The translations under genes and the position numbers were made by a program. The notes beneath the pieces were generated by a model. That model did not search any database. It saw only the letters and a program-made list of their open reading frames with translations, and was not told the origin of the DNA. Positions 25,120-33,648 of a stretch of DNA of 64,000 nucleotides are shown here, in pieces. The DNA comes from Alteromonas marina (GTDB taxonomy: Bacteria; Pseudomonadota; Gammaproteobacteria; Enterobacterales; Alteromonadaceae): the NCBI RefSeq assembly GCF_000808575.1, contig NZ_JWLW01000003.1:172753-236752 (forward strand), in the 5' to 3' direction. Numbering within the stretch: the stretch's first letter is position 1; each line of letters opens with the position of its first letter.

Positions 25120-26055
25120 TTACAACGTGTCTCGATATAAGTATTTTGCCAGTGGGTGCGCTGTCGCTTTTAGCTGTCGCACGAATATTTGCGCCATTTT
25201 CGCCGCGCCTACTACGTTCAAGTGAGTGTCGTCCGTTTTTCCTTCAGGGTAGCGCGCATATAGGTCGGCGGGCACCTTAATGAAGTAATGGTTGCTGTTA
25301 GGCTCGCCTACCTGTGCAAGAAAATCGCAAGTTAAAGCGTTCATAGGAATAAATGGCACGTTATTTTGTGCTGCCACTTTCTTCGCTGCATCGGCATACG
25401 CCAGCAACGTCCGTTTTAATACACCTTCCTCAGTGAAATGACGCCTGCAAATACTACTTGCGATAATCACTGATGCCCCTTTTGCTTCAACATCCTGAAC
25501 AAACTGATTCAAGTAAGCTGGATAAGCATTTTCCGGGTCGGCATAGCGAGCGGGATCCGACTGTTTTTGATCGTTATGACCAAACTGAATAGCCACAAAA
25601 TCACCTTCAGACAGATCGGATAACAGAAGCTGCCAGCGTCCCTCATCTACAAATCGCTTTGTGCTTCTGCCGTTAGCCGCGTGGTTTTTAATATTAAGAT
25701 TGGGCAGCATGAATTCAGGAAGCAATTGCCCCCACCCACGTTCTGGATATGACAACATAGGCTTGTCTGACATGGTTGAGTCGCCGACCAGATGTAGGGT
25801 AACTGGCTTGTTGTAGGGTGGAGCTTTTACAGCCTCTTCACTGCCTTTATCAGTAGCGCTTTGGATTGAAGCACTTTGGGAACCCGAACTGGTAAGTGCA
25901 TAAGCACTAGATTGCGCCGCGTAACTAATGTGAAGCGTACTAGTGCCTTGCTGGTCTGCCACTGCAAAAGTACTCGATACAACAAAAACGCCTGCAAGAC
26001 TGTAGCGCAGCGCGGTGAATATTTTCCCTGTGGTGGGTTTACTTGAATTTTTCAC
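25120..26055 (-). CDS. Rhamnogalacturonan/pectin acetylesterase (SGNH hydrolase, CE12-like)
   Basis: A secreted 311-residue esterase that removes acetyl groups from pectin or rhamnogalacturonan. SGNH blocks are present: GDSTMSDKP with the nucleophile Ser, NHAANGRSTKRF, the Asn block FGHNDQKQ, and DDTHLNVVGA with the catalytic Asp and His. A signal peptide (about residues 1-32) precedes a low-complexity Ser/Ala linker. The start is set at the GTG at 26055 because AAGGAGA lies just upstream. The longer TTG frame would put the Shine-Dalgarno inside the gene. It follows the TonB receptor on the same strand but two hairpins lie between, so it may have its own promoter. Confidence 0.88.
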   Translation of the reverse strand: MKNSSKPTTGKIFTALRYSLAGVFVVSSTFAVADQQGTSTLHISYAAQSSAYALTSSGSQSASIQSATDKGSEEAVKAPPYNKPVTLHLVGDSTMSDKPMLSYPERGWGQLLPEFMLPNLNIKNHAANGRSTKRFVDEGRWQLLLSDLSEGDFVAIQFGHNDQKQSDPARYADPENAYPAYLNQFVQDVEAKGASVIIASSICRRHFTEEGVLKRTLLAYADAAKKVAAQNNVPFIPMNALTCDFLAQVGEPNSNHYFIKVPADLYARYPEGKTDDTHLNVVGAAKMAQIFVRQLKATAHPLAKYLYRDTL

Positions 26056-26154
26056 ACCTTTTCTCCTTTTCAATATTTCTATTGTTGCGATGCAAATTGC
26101 TCAAAAAGTAAGGTAGAGGCGTGCTGAACTCCTCCCGGCCTACACTTTTGCACA

Positions 26155-26180
26155 TAAAAAAGGCCATCATTACGATGGCC
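26155..26180 (-). terminator. Terminator between the TonB-receptor and CE12 genes
   Basis: GGCCATC (26162-26168) pairs with GATGGCC (26174-26180). On the minus strand a run of T's (A's at 26156-26161) follows. Second hairpin downstream of the receptor gene. Confidence 0.8.
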
Positions 26181-26224
26181 AAACACACCCGTCTTCACGG
26201 AACACAACATTTAATTATTATCTC

Positions 26225-26258
26225 AGGCCGGCCAACATAATTGGCCGGCCTGTTTTTT
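26225..26258. terminator. Strong 11-bp hairpin after the TonB receptor
   Basis: AGGCCGGCCAA (26225-26235) and TTGGCCGGCCT (26241-26251) pair perfectly around CATAA. T's follow on the plus strand. It is at the 3' end of the minus-strand receptor gene and could also stabilise its mRNA. Confidence 0.7.
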
Positions 26259-28957
26259 TACATAGTATAACGAGCGCCCAAGAAGAACTGACGGCCCGTG
26301 TGGTTATACTCACGTACCAAGTTCAAAGAGCCATCACCCGTGGTAAACAAGCGCTCGTACTCATCGGTAAGGTTAATGACTTCAAAGGTCAACGTTAGCT
26401 CGTCGTTTACGTTATAAAATGACGAGAAATCTACCTGCGTAGGTCCTGTCGTACCGTGCGCAACGTTACCATTGCTGCCAGTAAAGTCTGTCAGGTAATC
26501 GTCGCGTTTGTTAACTGACACACGCGCACCGTATTGGTCTGTTTCGTAATACACCGTAAAGTTGTACGATGTTTCACTCATACCTTCGATGTCGTCAGCA
26601 TTAACGTGCGTATAGTTCGACACGATACCCATGTTTTCGAACAGTCCTGGTAAGAAACTTAGCGGCTGCTGATAAATTAACTCATAACCGCTTACACTTC
26701 TGTCTTCAGCGTTAATTGGACTGCTATGCTCGTATGGAATAGTGCGTGGGTCTAGCGCAATTACAGGGTCAAACTGTGCATCGTTGTCGATAAAGTCGTA
26801 GTAAGCACTGTCGACTAAACGCTCTTCTGATGCGCGAACAATCCAGTTATCAATGTCTTTGTAGAACACTGTTGCTGCTAGTAGCGCTTCGTCATCGAAG
26901 TACCATTCAACACCAAAGTCAACGTTGTTCGACGTAAACGGATCAAGGAATGGGTTCCCCACGCTCACCGAGCCGTTAATATAATCAAAGCTTGGGTTAC
27001 CAGGGTTTAATGAGTTCAGGCTTGGGCGAGTCATAGACTGTGTTAAGCCAAGGCGAACAACTACGTCATCAGTTGCTTCAAGTGCTAAGTTAACTGCTGG
27101 TAAAAAGTTATTGTACTCGTTTTCGATTTGTACCGTTTCGCCTTGAATAAAGCCTTCAGAGGTTGTGGTTGTTTTCACATAACGCACACCGTAATTAGCG
27201 CGAAGTAACATGTCGGCAATCTCATAGCTCGTATCAAGCTCAAGGTACACAGCTGATGTTTCTTCGCCTACTTGCCAGCTTTGTGCAGAACGCGGTGTCC
27301 AAACCACATTTAACAATTGGCTATTAATAGCGTCAAAGTCGGCAACAAGGAACGGGTCAAGAGGGCCGTCAAAACCACTTCCGAAATCGTCTACCGGCAT
27401 AATTTCAGCAAAACCTACTGCCGAGTCTTGATCTGGGAAGCCATTTATTTGCTCTTCACTGTAGGTTACAACACGGTCATTGTAGGCAAAGCCAGCCTTA
27501 ATAGTGACTTCATCACCTAAGTATGTCGCATCAAATTTGACCGTGTCGTTTTCACGCAATACATCAGTAGCACGTAATCGGCCATCGCTTAGATTATAGT
27601 TGCTTGCATCGTTAACATCGTAACCGTAAGTCACTTCTGGCGCGTTGCTGTTATTGCTAAAGTCAAAGCCGTAGCTGGTTTCTTCCAGCAGCGTCATATT
27701 GTAACGATATTGCTCTGAACGAGCGTCAGACTCTGCAGTACCGGCCATCATATCAAGTTTAAGGTTTTCACCAATAAACCACTCGCCAGAAATTACAAAT
27801 TGGCTAAAGTCAGTGGTTGATTCCTGTAAACGGCTTTCAATACGCGATTTGATACCGTCGTACGTACCAGCCAGCACCTGTTGACCATTAGGATGAACAG
27901 TAATGGAGGTAGGTGTAATTTCTTCGAATGTACTTCTGAACATGTGGAAGAAGTTATACATGGTACGGGTGTTATCAAGCTTGGACACTAAACCGTCTAA
28001 CGTTAGTGTGAAATTATCTGTTGCAGCCCACTGAATTGAACCGGTGAAGCCTACACGCTCTTGATCATTACCAAAGTAGTCAGGTCTAGGTAAACGAGGA
28101 GTCCATAAACAATTAATCGGGTCTACCGACTCACCTTCATACTGGCAATCATCTACGTCAGGTGTGCCGTTAACAACCGTGTTTGATGTATCGCCAAAGA
28201 TGCCACCACCATCGCGAACTGGAGTAGTCCAACGAACTGTACCAAAACCTTCCTGTCTTACTGTACGCTCTGAGAACGCTGCCGAGAAAAGCACACCGAC
28301 TTTGTCGTCAGCGAAACGGTTGCTGATCATGAAAGCGGCGCGAGGATCGGTCTCTTCTGTAATGCTGTTATAGCCGCCTTGAAGAGATGAAACGAATTTA
28401 AAACCGTCGTAATCAAACGGCTTTGCCGAGTACAGATCAACCGTACCTGCAATGCCGCCTTCTTCCATAGAGGCGGTAGGAGATTTTTGAATATCTACGC
28501 GGTTGAACAATTCAGAAGCGAAAATGTTAAAGTCAAAGCCACGTCCACCGTTTACACCGCCACCTGAGTCAGTGCCATCTGTACTTGCTGGCACTTCCAT
28601 GCCATTAAGTGTTGTGCGGGTAAATGAAGGGCTCAAACCACGCAAAGTAATTTGGCGCCCTTCTCCACCTTCACGAGAAATGGCTACGCCGGGTACACGT
28701 TGAATTGACTCAGCAATATTTAAGTCCGGGAATTTACCAATGTCTTGCGCAACAATTGATTCTTTACTGTTAACTGATGTTCGCTTTTCCATCAGTGATT
28801 TATTAAGTGATCCACGAAAGCCTGATACTTCAATGACTTCCATATTTTGCGCTTCGGTTTCACTGGCTTGTTCGTCTGTGGCTTCTTGCGCATGAAGATG
28901 TGCGCCTGACAACGCTAGCGTAACAAGAACAGCGAGTTGCTTTTTCTTTGGTAACAT
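26258..28957 (-). CDS. TonB-dependent outer-membrane receptor, probable pectic-oligosaccharide transporter
   Basis: An 899-residue outer-membrane receptor. The ATG at 28957 (GGAGA 7 nt upstream) begins a signal peptide ending in GAHLHA. The longer frame adds an unlikely 29-residue leader. The plug domain (about residues 45-165) has the carbohydrate-type opening VSGFRGSLNKSLMEKR, the block SIVAQDIGKFPDLNIAESIQ, RVPGVAISREGGEGRQI and GIAGTVDLYSAKP. A long beta-barrel follows and ends in FLGARYTM rather than the usual Phe/Trp. It belongs to the group that takes up plant and algal oligosaccharides using TonB energy. It lies inside the pectin island with a degenerate operator upstream, so pectic oligomers are the likely cargo. 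No dedicated surface glycan-binding protein is next to it. Confidence 0.93.
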   Translation of the reverse strand: MLPKKKQLAVLVTLALSGAHLHAQEATDEQASETEAQNMEVIEVSGFRGSLNKSLMEKRTSVNSKESIVAQDIGKFPDLNIAESIQRVPGVAISREGGEGRQITLRGLSPSFTRTTLNGMEVPASTDGTDSGGGVNGGRGFDFNIFASELFNRVDIQKSPTASMEEGGIAGTVDLYSAKPFDYDGFKFVSSLQGGYNSITEETDPRAAFMISNRFADDKVGVLFSAAFSERTVRQEGFGTVRWTTPVRDGGGIFGDTSNTVVNGTPDVDDCQYEGESVDPINCLWTPRLPRPDYFGNDQERVGFTGSIQWAATDNFTLTLDGLVSKLDNTRTMYNFFHMFRSTFEEITPTSITVHPNGQQVLAGTYDGIKSRIESRLQESTTDFSQFVISGEWFIGENLKLDMMAGTAESDARSEQYRYNMTLLEETSYGFDFSNNSNAPEVTYGYDVNDASNYNLSDGRLRATDVLRENDTVKFDATYLGDEVTIKAGFAYNDRVVTYSEEQINGFPDQDSAVGFAEIMPVDDFGSGFDGPLDPFLVADFDAINSQLLNVVWTPRSAQSWQVGEETSAVYLELDTSYEIADMLLRANYGVRYVKTTTTSEGFIQGETVQIENEYNNFLPAVNLALEATDDVVVRLGLTQSMTRPSLNSLNPGNPSFDYINGSVSVGNPFLDPFTSNNVDFGVEWYFDDEALLAATVFYKDIDNWIVRASEERLVDSAYYDFIDNDAQFDPVIALDPRTIPYEHSSPINAEDRSVSGYELIYQQPLSFLPGLFENMGIVSNYTHVNADDIEGMSETSYNFTVYYETDQYGARVSVNKRDDYLTDFTGSNGNVAHGTTGPTQVDFSSFYNVNDELTLTFEVINLTDEYERLFTTGDGSLNLVREYNHTGRQFFLGARYTM

Positions 28958-29094
28958 TGTTGTTTCTCCGGTTTTTATATTTATAAGAGACGCGCATACT
29001 GACAAAAGGTGAAGATGCTTTTGAAACGTGTGTGAACTATTCAAATTTACACAAATTCAACATTTATCGTATTTAACCATTTCACTCCCCTTTA

Positions 29095-29108
29095 TGCCAC
29101 CGGATAAC
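29095..29108. promoter_or_regulatory. LacI-type operator 3, degenerate (TonB receptor side)
   Basis: TGCCACCGGATAAC keeps the left nine bases of the palindrome and loses most of the right half. It lies about 140 bp upstream of the receptor ATG. Confidence 0.5.
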
Positions 29109-29355
29109 ATTTTGGTGATTAATATCGCCAATGCTTTACTTTTTCCGATAGCACGTCTTGGCTGTTAAGGAAGCGAAAACGCGTCAATTCTAATTCATTC
29201 TCTATAGTGGTCTCGTAAACCACCAAAACCTTGAATGAGAAGAGTTGCAGGGTACAGCTATGTTTTCTAATTAACGCAAAACTTCTCTTCGGCAATAATG
29301 TAAACCTCGAAAACAACACTCAAGCTTTACATTTGATTTACATCCTAAACAGTTA

Positions 29356-29369
29356 TGCTACCGGTGGCA
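29356..29369. promoter_or_regulatory. LacI-type operator 4
   Basis: TGCTACCGGTGGCA differs from the perfect palindrome at one base. It is 229 bp from operator 5 (start to start) and 261 bp from operator 3, so it could help looping between the two divergent promoters. Confidence 0.75.
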
Positions 29370-29556
29370 ACAATTTTGTTGAAAAAATTTACAATAAGTA
29401 GAAATTTGATATGCGATGATGAAAGAAGAAGAGACTATAGAAACTTACCAAAGCAGGATGAGAGCCTTAATTAAAACATTTAAATACAGTTATTTACGCC
29501 ATACTGAACGCTTTTTAAACGCGTAAAATAAAAGTTAAAAAATGTAAATAATTCCG

Positions 29557-29585
29557 TTGACATATGAGCAAATAAAAACCATTAT
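29557..29585 (+). promoter_or_regulatory. Promoter of the GH105-GH28-CE8 operon
   Basis: A perfect TTGACA (29557-29562) and CATTAT (29580-29585) are 17 bp apart. Operator 5 begins at the last base of the -10. Confidence 0.65.
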
Positions 29586-29598
29586 GCTACCGGTAGCA
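29585..29598. promoter_or_regulatory. LacI-type operator 5 (GH105 operon)
   Basis: TGCTACCGGTAGCA is a perfect palindrome with a symmetric change (C to T and G to A) from the consensus. It is placed relative to the -10 just as operator 2 is. Confidence 0.82.
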
Positions 29599-29637
29599 CA
29601 GAGTGTATTTACAATGTTATAAAAATAAGGGTTTGTT

Positions 29638-30843
29638 ATGCTAAAAGGTATTCTACGCGCAGCTTCCGTTGTAGCTTGCACGGCGTTTGTTTCTTCCGCT
29701 GCTAATGCAAATGATTGGGTACAAATGCCTCTCGACAACACACAATCGTGGTCTATGAGAATGATAGAGTCTGAGATGGTGCGTTTCCCAGAAGCTTGGC
29801 AAATCGATTGGGATGAGAAGCCACAATGGGATTACGTTCACGGTCTCAACCTCCTTGCCATAACAGAAGTCTATCAAGATACTAAAGATCCCCGTCTCCT
29901 GTCTTATGTAAAAGGTTACTACGACATGTTGGTTCAACAAGACGGAAGTATCAAAACCTATGATATCAATAAGTTTAATATTGATATGGTTAACCCTGGT
30001 AAAGTGCTGTTTTTCCTCTATGAAGAAACCGGCAACCCTAAATACAAAAAAGCCGCTGACCTACTTAGAACGCAGCTTACTACTCACCCACGTACCGAGC
30101 AAGGTGGCTTTTGGCATAAGAAACGCTATCCAGACCAAATGTGGCTTGATGGCCTATACATGGGGGCCCCCTTCTACGCTGAATACATTGTTAAGTACGG
30201 CGATATGAAAGAGCTAGACGACGTATTTTTGCAATTTGAACTCATTGAAGAGCACCTTTACGACGAAAAAACAGGCCTCCCCTTGCATGGCTGGGACGCA
30301 TCTAAAAAGCAAAAGTGGGCTGATAAAGAAACAGGTCTTTCTCAACATCACTGGTCACGTTCGCTAGGTTGGTATGCTATGGCAATGGTGGATGTGCTAG
30401 AAGTTGTTCCTGCCGAACACCCAAAAACACCGTGGCTACAAGGGCGCTTTAAAGCGTTTATCGACGCTACGCTTACCTATCAACATAATTCAGGCACCTG
30501 GTATCAGGTTACTGACTTGGGAAGCCGTGAAGGAAACTACCTTGAAGCATCAGGTACAGCAATGTTGACCTATGCTATGGCTAAAGGTGCAAGCCTTAAG
30601 TTTCTTCCTGAGGAATACAAAGCTCATGCAGAAAAAGGGTTTGCTGGACTTCTTGATCAAATGATTTCGGTTAATCCAGAAACTAACGTTATCAGCCTTG
30701 AGCAAGTTTGCGCTGTTGCTGGTCTTGGTGGAAATCCATATAGAGATGGTTCATTCGACTACTACATGAGTGAGCCAATCAGAGCAAACGACGCGAAAGG
30801 TGTAGGCCCATTCATTCTGGCTGCACATTATTTGAATAAGTAA
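29638..30843 (+). CDS. GH105 unsaturated uronyl hydrolase (YteR/YesR type)
   Basis: A secreted 401-residue glycoside hydrolase that removes the unsaturated uronic acid from the non-reducing end of pectin or rhamnogalacturonan fragments made by lyases. The signal peptide is cleaved after NANA (about residue 24). GH105 landmarks are PQWDYVHG, QMWLDGLYMGAPFYAEY with the catalytic Asp171, HHWSRSLGWYAMAMVDVLE and YLEASGTAMLTYAMAKG. It is the first gene of GH105-GH28-CE8, with gaps of 30 and 13 bp, driven by the operator-controlled promoter. The product feeds KduI. Confidence 0.92.
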   Translation: MLKGILRAASVVACTAFVSSAANANDWVQMPLDNTQSWSMRMIESEMVRFPEAWQIDWDEKPQWDYVHGLNLLAITEVYQDTKDPRLLSYVKGYYDMLVQQDGSIKTYDINKFNIDMVNPGKVLFFLYEETGNPKYKKAADLLRTQLTTHPRTEQGGFWHKKRYPDQMWLDGLYMGAPFYAEYIVKYGDMKELDDVFLQFELIEEHLYDEKTGLPLHGWDASKKQKWADKETGLSQHHWSRSLGWYAMAMVDVLEVVPAEHPKTPWLQGRFKAFIDATLTYQHNSGTWYQVTDLGSREGNYLEASGTAMLTYAMAKGASLKFLPEEYKAHAEKGFAGLLDQMISVNPETNVISLEQVCAVAGLGGNPYRDGSFDYYMSEPIRANDAKGVGPFILAAHYLNK

Positions 30844-30873
30844 AAACCGCTAAATTGTAAATAAAAGGGGTAT

Positions 30874-32343
30874 ATGATGGTCCGACCTAACTCACCGAAT
30901 GCCAGACGTCACTTCTTAAAGTCTGGTCTCGCCACCACTGTTGCAGCTTCTGGGATGGCTGTAGGTGTTCCTACATTCCTATCCGGATGTGCAAATGTGA
31001 CCGAAACGGGAAGGACTCAACGCCAGTGGGACGCCGAAGCAAACCTTATTAAAGGGATGATAAAGCGTCCCACCTTTGCAAAGCGCGAAGCTAATGTTAC
31101 CGACTTTTTAAATGAAAATGGCAGTGACTTTAAGCAAGCGTTACATGCAGCTATCGACCAAGTCGCACGCCAAGGTGGTGGCAAAGTGGTTGTGCCAAAA
31201 GGCGACTGGCTATGCAGCGGCCCAATTCACTTACAGTCGAATATAAACTTGCATATTGAGGCAGGCGCAACAATTCGATTTTCTACCAATCCTGATGATT
31301 ACAAACCATATGTTTTTACTCGCTGGGAAGGTATGGAGTTAATGGGTTACTCCCCTCTTATTTATGCTTTTGAGCAAAGTAATATCGCAATCACCGGCAA
31401 AGGTACGCTTGACGGTAGCGCGGCGAAAGACAACTGGTGGCCATGGAAAGGTAAGTGGAAGGCTTCAACATGGGGTGACGATCCGGTTGAGAACCAAAAA
31501 TATACCAGAGACACTCTGCAAGAAATGGTAGAAAACGGGACACCCGTTAGTGACCGCGTTTTTGAAAATAATTACCTGCGCCCTCCGTTTATACAACCTT
31601 ACCGCTGTAAAAATGTACTTATCGAGGGTGTTACCATCCTGCGCTCTCCATTTTGGTTAATTAACCCTGTGCTTTGCAAGAACGTCACCGTTAACGACGT
31701 GTACTGTAAAAGTTTCGGCCCAAATTCGGACGGGTGCGACCCTGAAAGCTGCACGAACGTTCTTATCTCTAACTGTACATTTGATACAGGGGACGATTGC
31801 ATTGCCATTAAATCTGGACGCAATGCAGACGGCAGAAGGGTCAATGTTCCCTGCAGTAATATCGTCATAGAACATTGCGAGATGAAGGCTGGCCATGGCG
31901 GTGTTGTAATCGGCAGTGAAATATCCGGCGGTGTAGAGAATCTCTATGCTCAGCATTGCACCATGAGTAGCCCTGATTTAGACCGCGGCATTAGAATTAA
32001 AACCAACAGTATTCGGGGTGGTCACCTAAAAAATCTAAACTATCGCAATATCGATATTGGGACGGTGAAAGACGCTGTTGTCGTGAATTTCTTCTACGAA
32101 GAAGGTGATGCCGGTAACTTCCCTCCACTACTGGAAGATATCACTATAGAGAACTTGAACGTTGCGTCAGCTAACCGGGCCTTTGTGCTTCGCGGGTATG
32201 ACCATACGCCTATTTCTGGATTGACGTTGAATAACATAACGATAAAACGTGCGCTTAAAGATGCCGTTATCGAAAACGTAGCGCATCTTTCAATAAACAA
32301 TGTGTTTATTAATAGCCAACCATTTAACAAGCACGGGCTGTAG
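30874..32343 (+). CDS. GH28 polygalacturonase, probable Tat-exported lipoprotein
   Basis: A 489-residue pectin hydrolase of the right-handed beta-helix family GH28. All catalytic blocks are present: NSDGCDPESC with Asp286, TGDDCIAIKSG with Asp307/Asp308, GHGGVVIGSE with His341, and RGIRIKTN. The N-terminus reads RRHFLKSGLA, a twin-arginine motif, then a hydrophobic stretch ending in a lipobox-like LSGC near residue 38. It is therefore probably exported folded and lipidated. The length and the extra loops suggest an exo-acting or short-oligomer enzyme, but this is not proven. AAAGGGG precedes the tandem ATGs. It shares a transcript with GH105 and CE8. Confidence 0.92.
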   Translation: MMVRPNSPNARRHFLKSGLATTVAASGMAVGVPTFLSGCANVTETGRTQRQWDAEANLIKGMIKRPTFAKREANVTDFLNENGSDFKQALHAAIDQVARQGGGKVVVPKGDWLCSGPIHLQSNINLHIEAGATIRFSTNPDDYKPYVFTRWEGMELMGYSPLIYAFEQSNIAITGKGTLDGSAAKDNWWPWKGKWKASTWGDDPVENQKYTRDTLQEMVENGTPVSDRVFENNYLRPPFIQPYRCKNVLIEGVTILRSPFWLINPVLCKNVTVNDVYCKSFGPNSDGCDPESCTNVLISNCTFDTGDDCIAIKSGRNADGRRVNVPCSNIVIEHCEMKAGHGGVVIGSEISGGVENLYAQHCTMSSPDLDRGIRIKTNSIRGGHLKNLNYRNIDIGTVKDAVVVNFFYEEGDAGNFPPLLEDITIENLNVASANRAFVLRGYDHTPISGLTLNNITIKRALKDAVIENVAHLSINNVFINSQPFNKHGL

Positions 32344-32356
32344 AAGAATAAATACT

Positions 32357-33559
32357 ATGGAATTTAATAAAGCACGTGTCAGTCTTAGTTTAGCCTTTGT
32401 GTTGCTGGCGGGTATATTTTTCAGTGGATTAAGCGCGGCAATGCCAGCAACGACGGATGTAGTGGTAGCTAAATCACATGACAGTGACGATGACAGTGGC
32501 GCAAGTAAGGACGCTTTACCTCATTTTAACTCTGTGTCCCAAGCTGTTGCTTATATCGCGTCTCACAAGCCACAAAAAGATAAAGTATGGACCGTCTTTA
32601 TTAATGAAGGCATTTATCGAGAGCGTGTCGTCATAAACGTTGATAATGTTCACTTTGTGGGCAAGTCGCAAGAAACAACGACTATCGTTTTCAATCGATA
32701 TGCAGGTCAACAAGTCGCAGAGAATTCTCAAGAAAAATGGGGAACTCGTCGCACTGCCACTGTGGAGATTTTAGGTGATAATATCACTTTGGAAAATATC
32801 ACTATCACCAATGATTTTGATTATCCCGGTAACGAGGTCAAAGCAAAAGACGACCCTACTCGATTATCAGGTACGCAGGCAGTAGCGCTTAAAACCGATG
32901 TGAACTCAGATCGCACTTACCTTAAAAATGTCGCACTCTGGGGTTACCAAGATACCCTCTATTTAAAAGGTGACCGCGCTCTGATTGAAGGCGGAACAAT
33001 AGCAGGACATATTGACTTTATTTTTGGTGAGGGCACCGCGTTTTTTGAAAGCGTTTCTATTGTTTCCCGTACACGTTATTCTGGCGGTGATAGCGAAGGA
33101 CTAACAGGCTACATTACCGCCCCAAGCACTCATTTACAGCGTCCTTATGGGTTAACGTTCAATAACTGTAGGCTTGAAAGAGAACACGGCGTTCCAAATG
33201 AAAGCGTGGCACTGGGAAGGCCTTGGCATCCTACAACCACCTTTTCAGATGGCCGATATGCAAACCCTTACGCTGTAGGTAAAACCACGTTTATCAACAC
33301 CTATATGGCAGGTCATATCATCCAAAAGCGCTGGACTACTATGGGTGGAACTACGCCATCAGGTACAAAGAGACCATTTAATCCCCACACAGAAGCAAGA
33401 TTTTCCGAGTACCAATCTCATGGAGAAGGTGCACCTAAAGCAGTCTCCTCACCAGCAATAAACTCTCATTTTCTGAATGATAAAAACGCGGCTTTTTACA
33501 CTAAAGAGGCGGTATTGCGAGGCTGGGTGCCAAACCATTTTCCAAACGATGATAGATAG
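32357..33559 (+). CDS. Pectin methylesterase (CE8)
   Basis: A 400-residue secreted esterase that removes methyl groups from homogalacturonan, opening it to hydrolases and lyases. The CE8 signatures are intact: NEGIYRE, GTQAVALKTD, LWGYQDTLYLKG with Asp199, GHIDFIFGEG with Asp220, and ALGRPWHP with Arg288. The N-terminus has a hydrophobic segment (about residues 9-28) as signal peptide or anchor, then a linker rich in Asp and Ser. The ATG at 32357 follows the GH28 stop by 13 bp. The longer frame would overlap GH28 without a ribosome site. Confidence 0.93.
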   Translation: MEFNKARVSLSLAFVLLAGIFFSGLSAAMPATTDVVVAKSHDSDDDSGASKDALPHFNSVSQAVAYIASHKPQKDKVWTVFINEGIYRERVVINVDNVHFVGKSQETTTIVFNRYAGQQVAENSQEKWGTRRTATVEILGDNITLENITITNDFDYPGNEVKAKDDPTRLSGTQAVALKTDVNSDRTYLKNVALWGYQDTLYLKGDRALIEGGTIAGHIDFIFGEGTAFFESVSIVSRTRYSGGDSEGLTGYITAPSTHLQRPYGLTFNNCRLEREHGVPNESVALGRPWHPTTTFSDGRYANPYAVGKTTFINTYMAGHIIQKRWTTMGGTTPSGTKRPFNPHTEARFSEYQSHGEGAPKAVSSPAINSHFLNDKNAAFYTKEAVLRGWVPNHFPNDDR

Positions 33560-33648
33560 AGTGACTTAAAAAAGTAATTTGCTCAGCACATTGCGTAACC
33601 ACTTGGTATCTATTATCTTTTAGTTATCACTGTGCATCTCTATACCTT

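Larger units (their letters stand above)
28958..29637. other. Regulatory region between the TonB receptor and GH105 genes
   Basis: About 680 AT-rich bp between divergent pectin genes. It holds three matches to the regulator palindrome (29095, 29356, 29585) and a strong -35/-10 pair for GH105. A 66-codon minus frame at 29119-29319 has no ribosome site or recognisable motif and is not called. Confidence 0.6.

Noticed and set aside
26056..26073. TTG start six codons upstream for the CE12 esterase
   Set aside because: The codons in between are the Shine-Dalgarno itself (AAGGAGA); the GTG at 26055 fits better.
29119..29319. 66-codon open frame in the receptor/GH105 regulatory region
   Set aside because: No ribosome site, low-complexity content, and it lies among operators.
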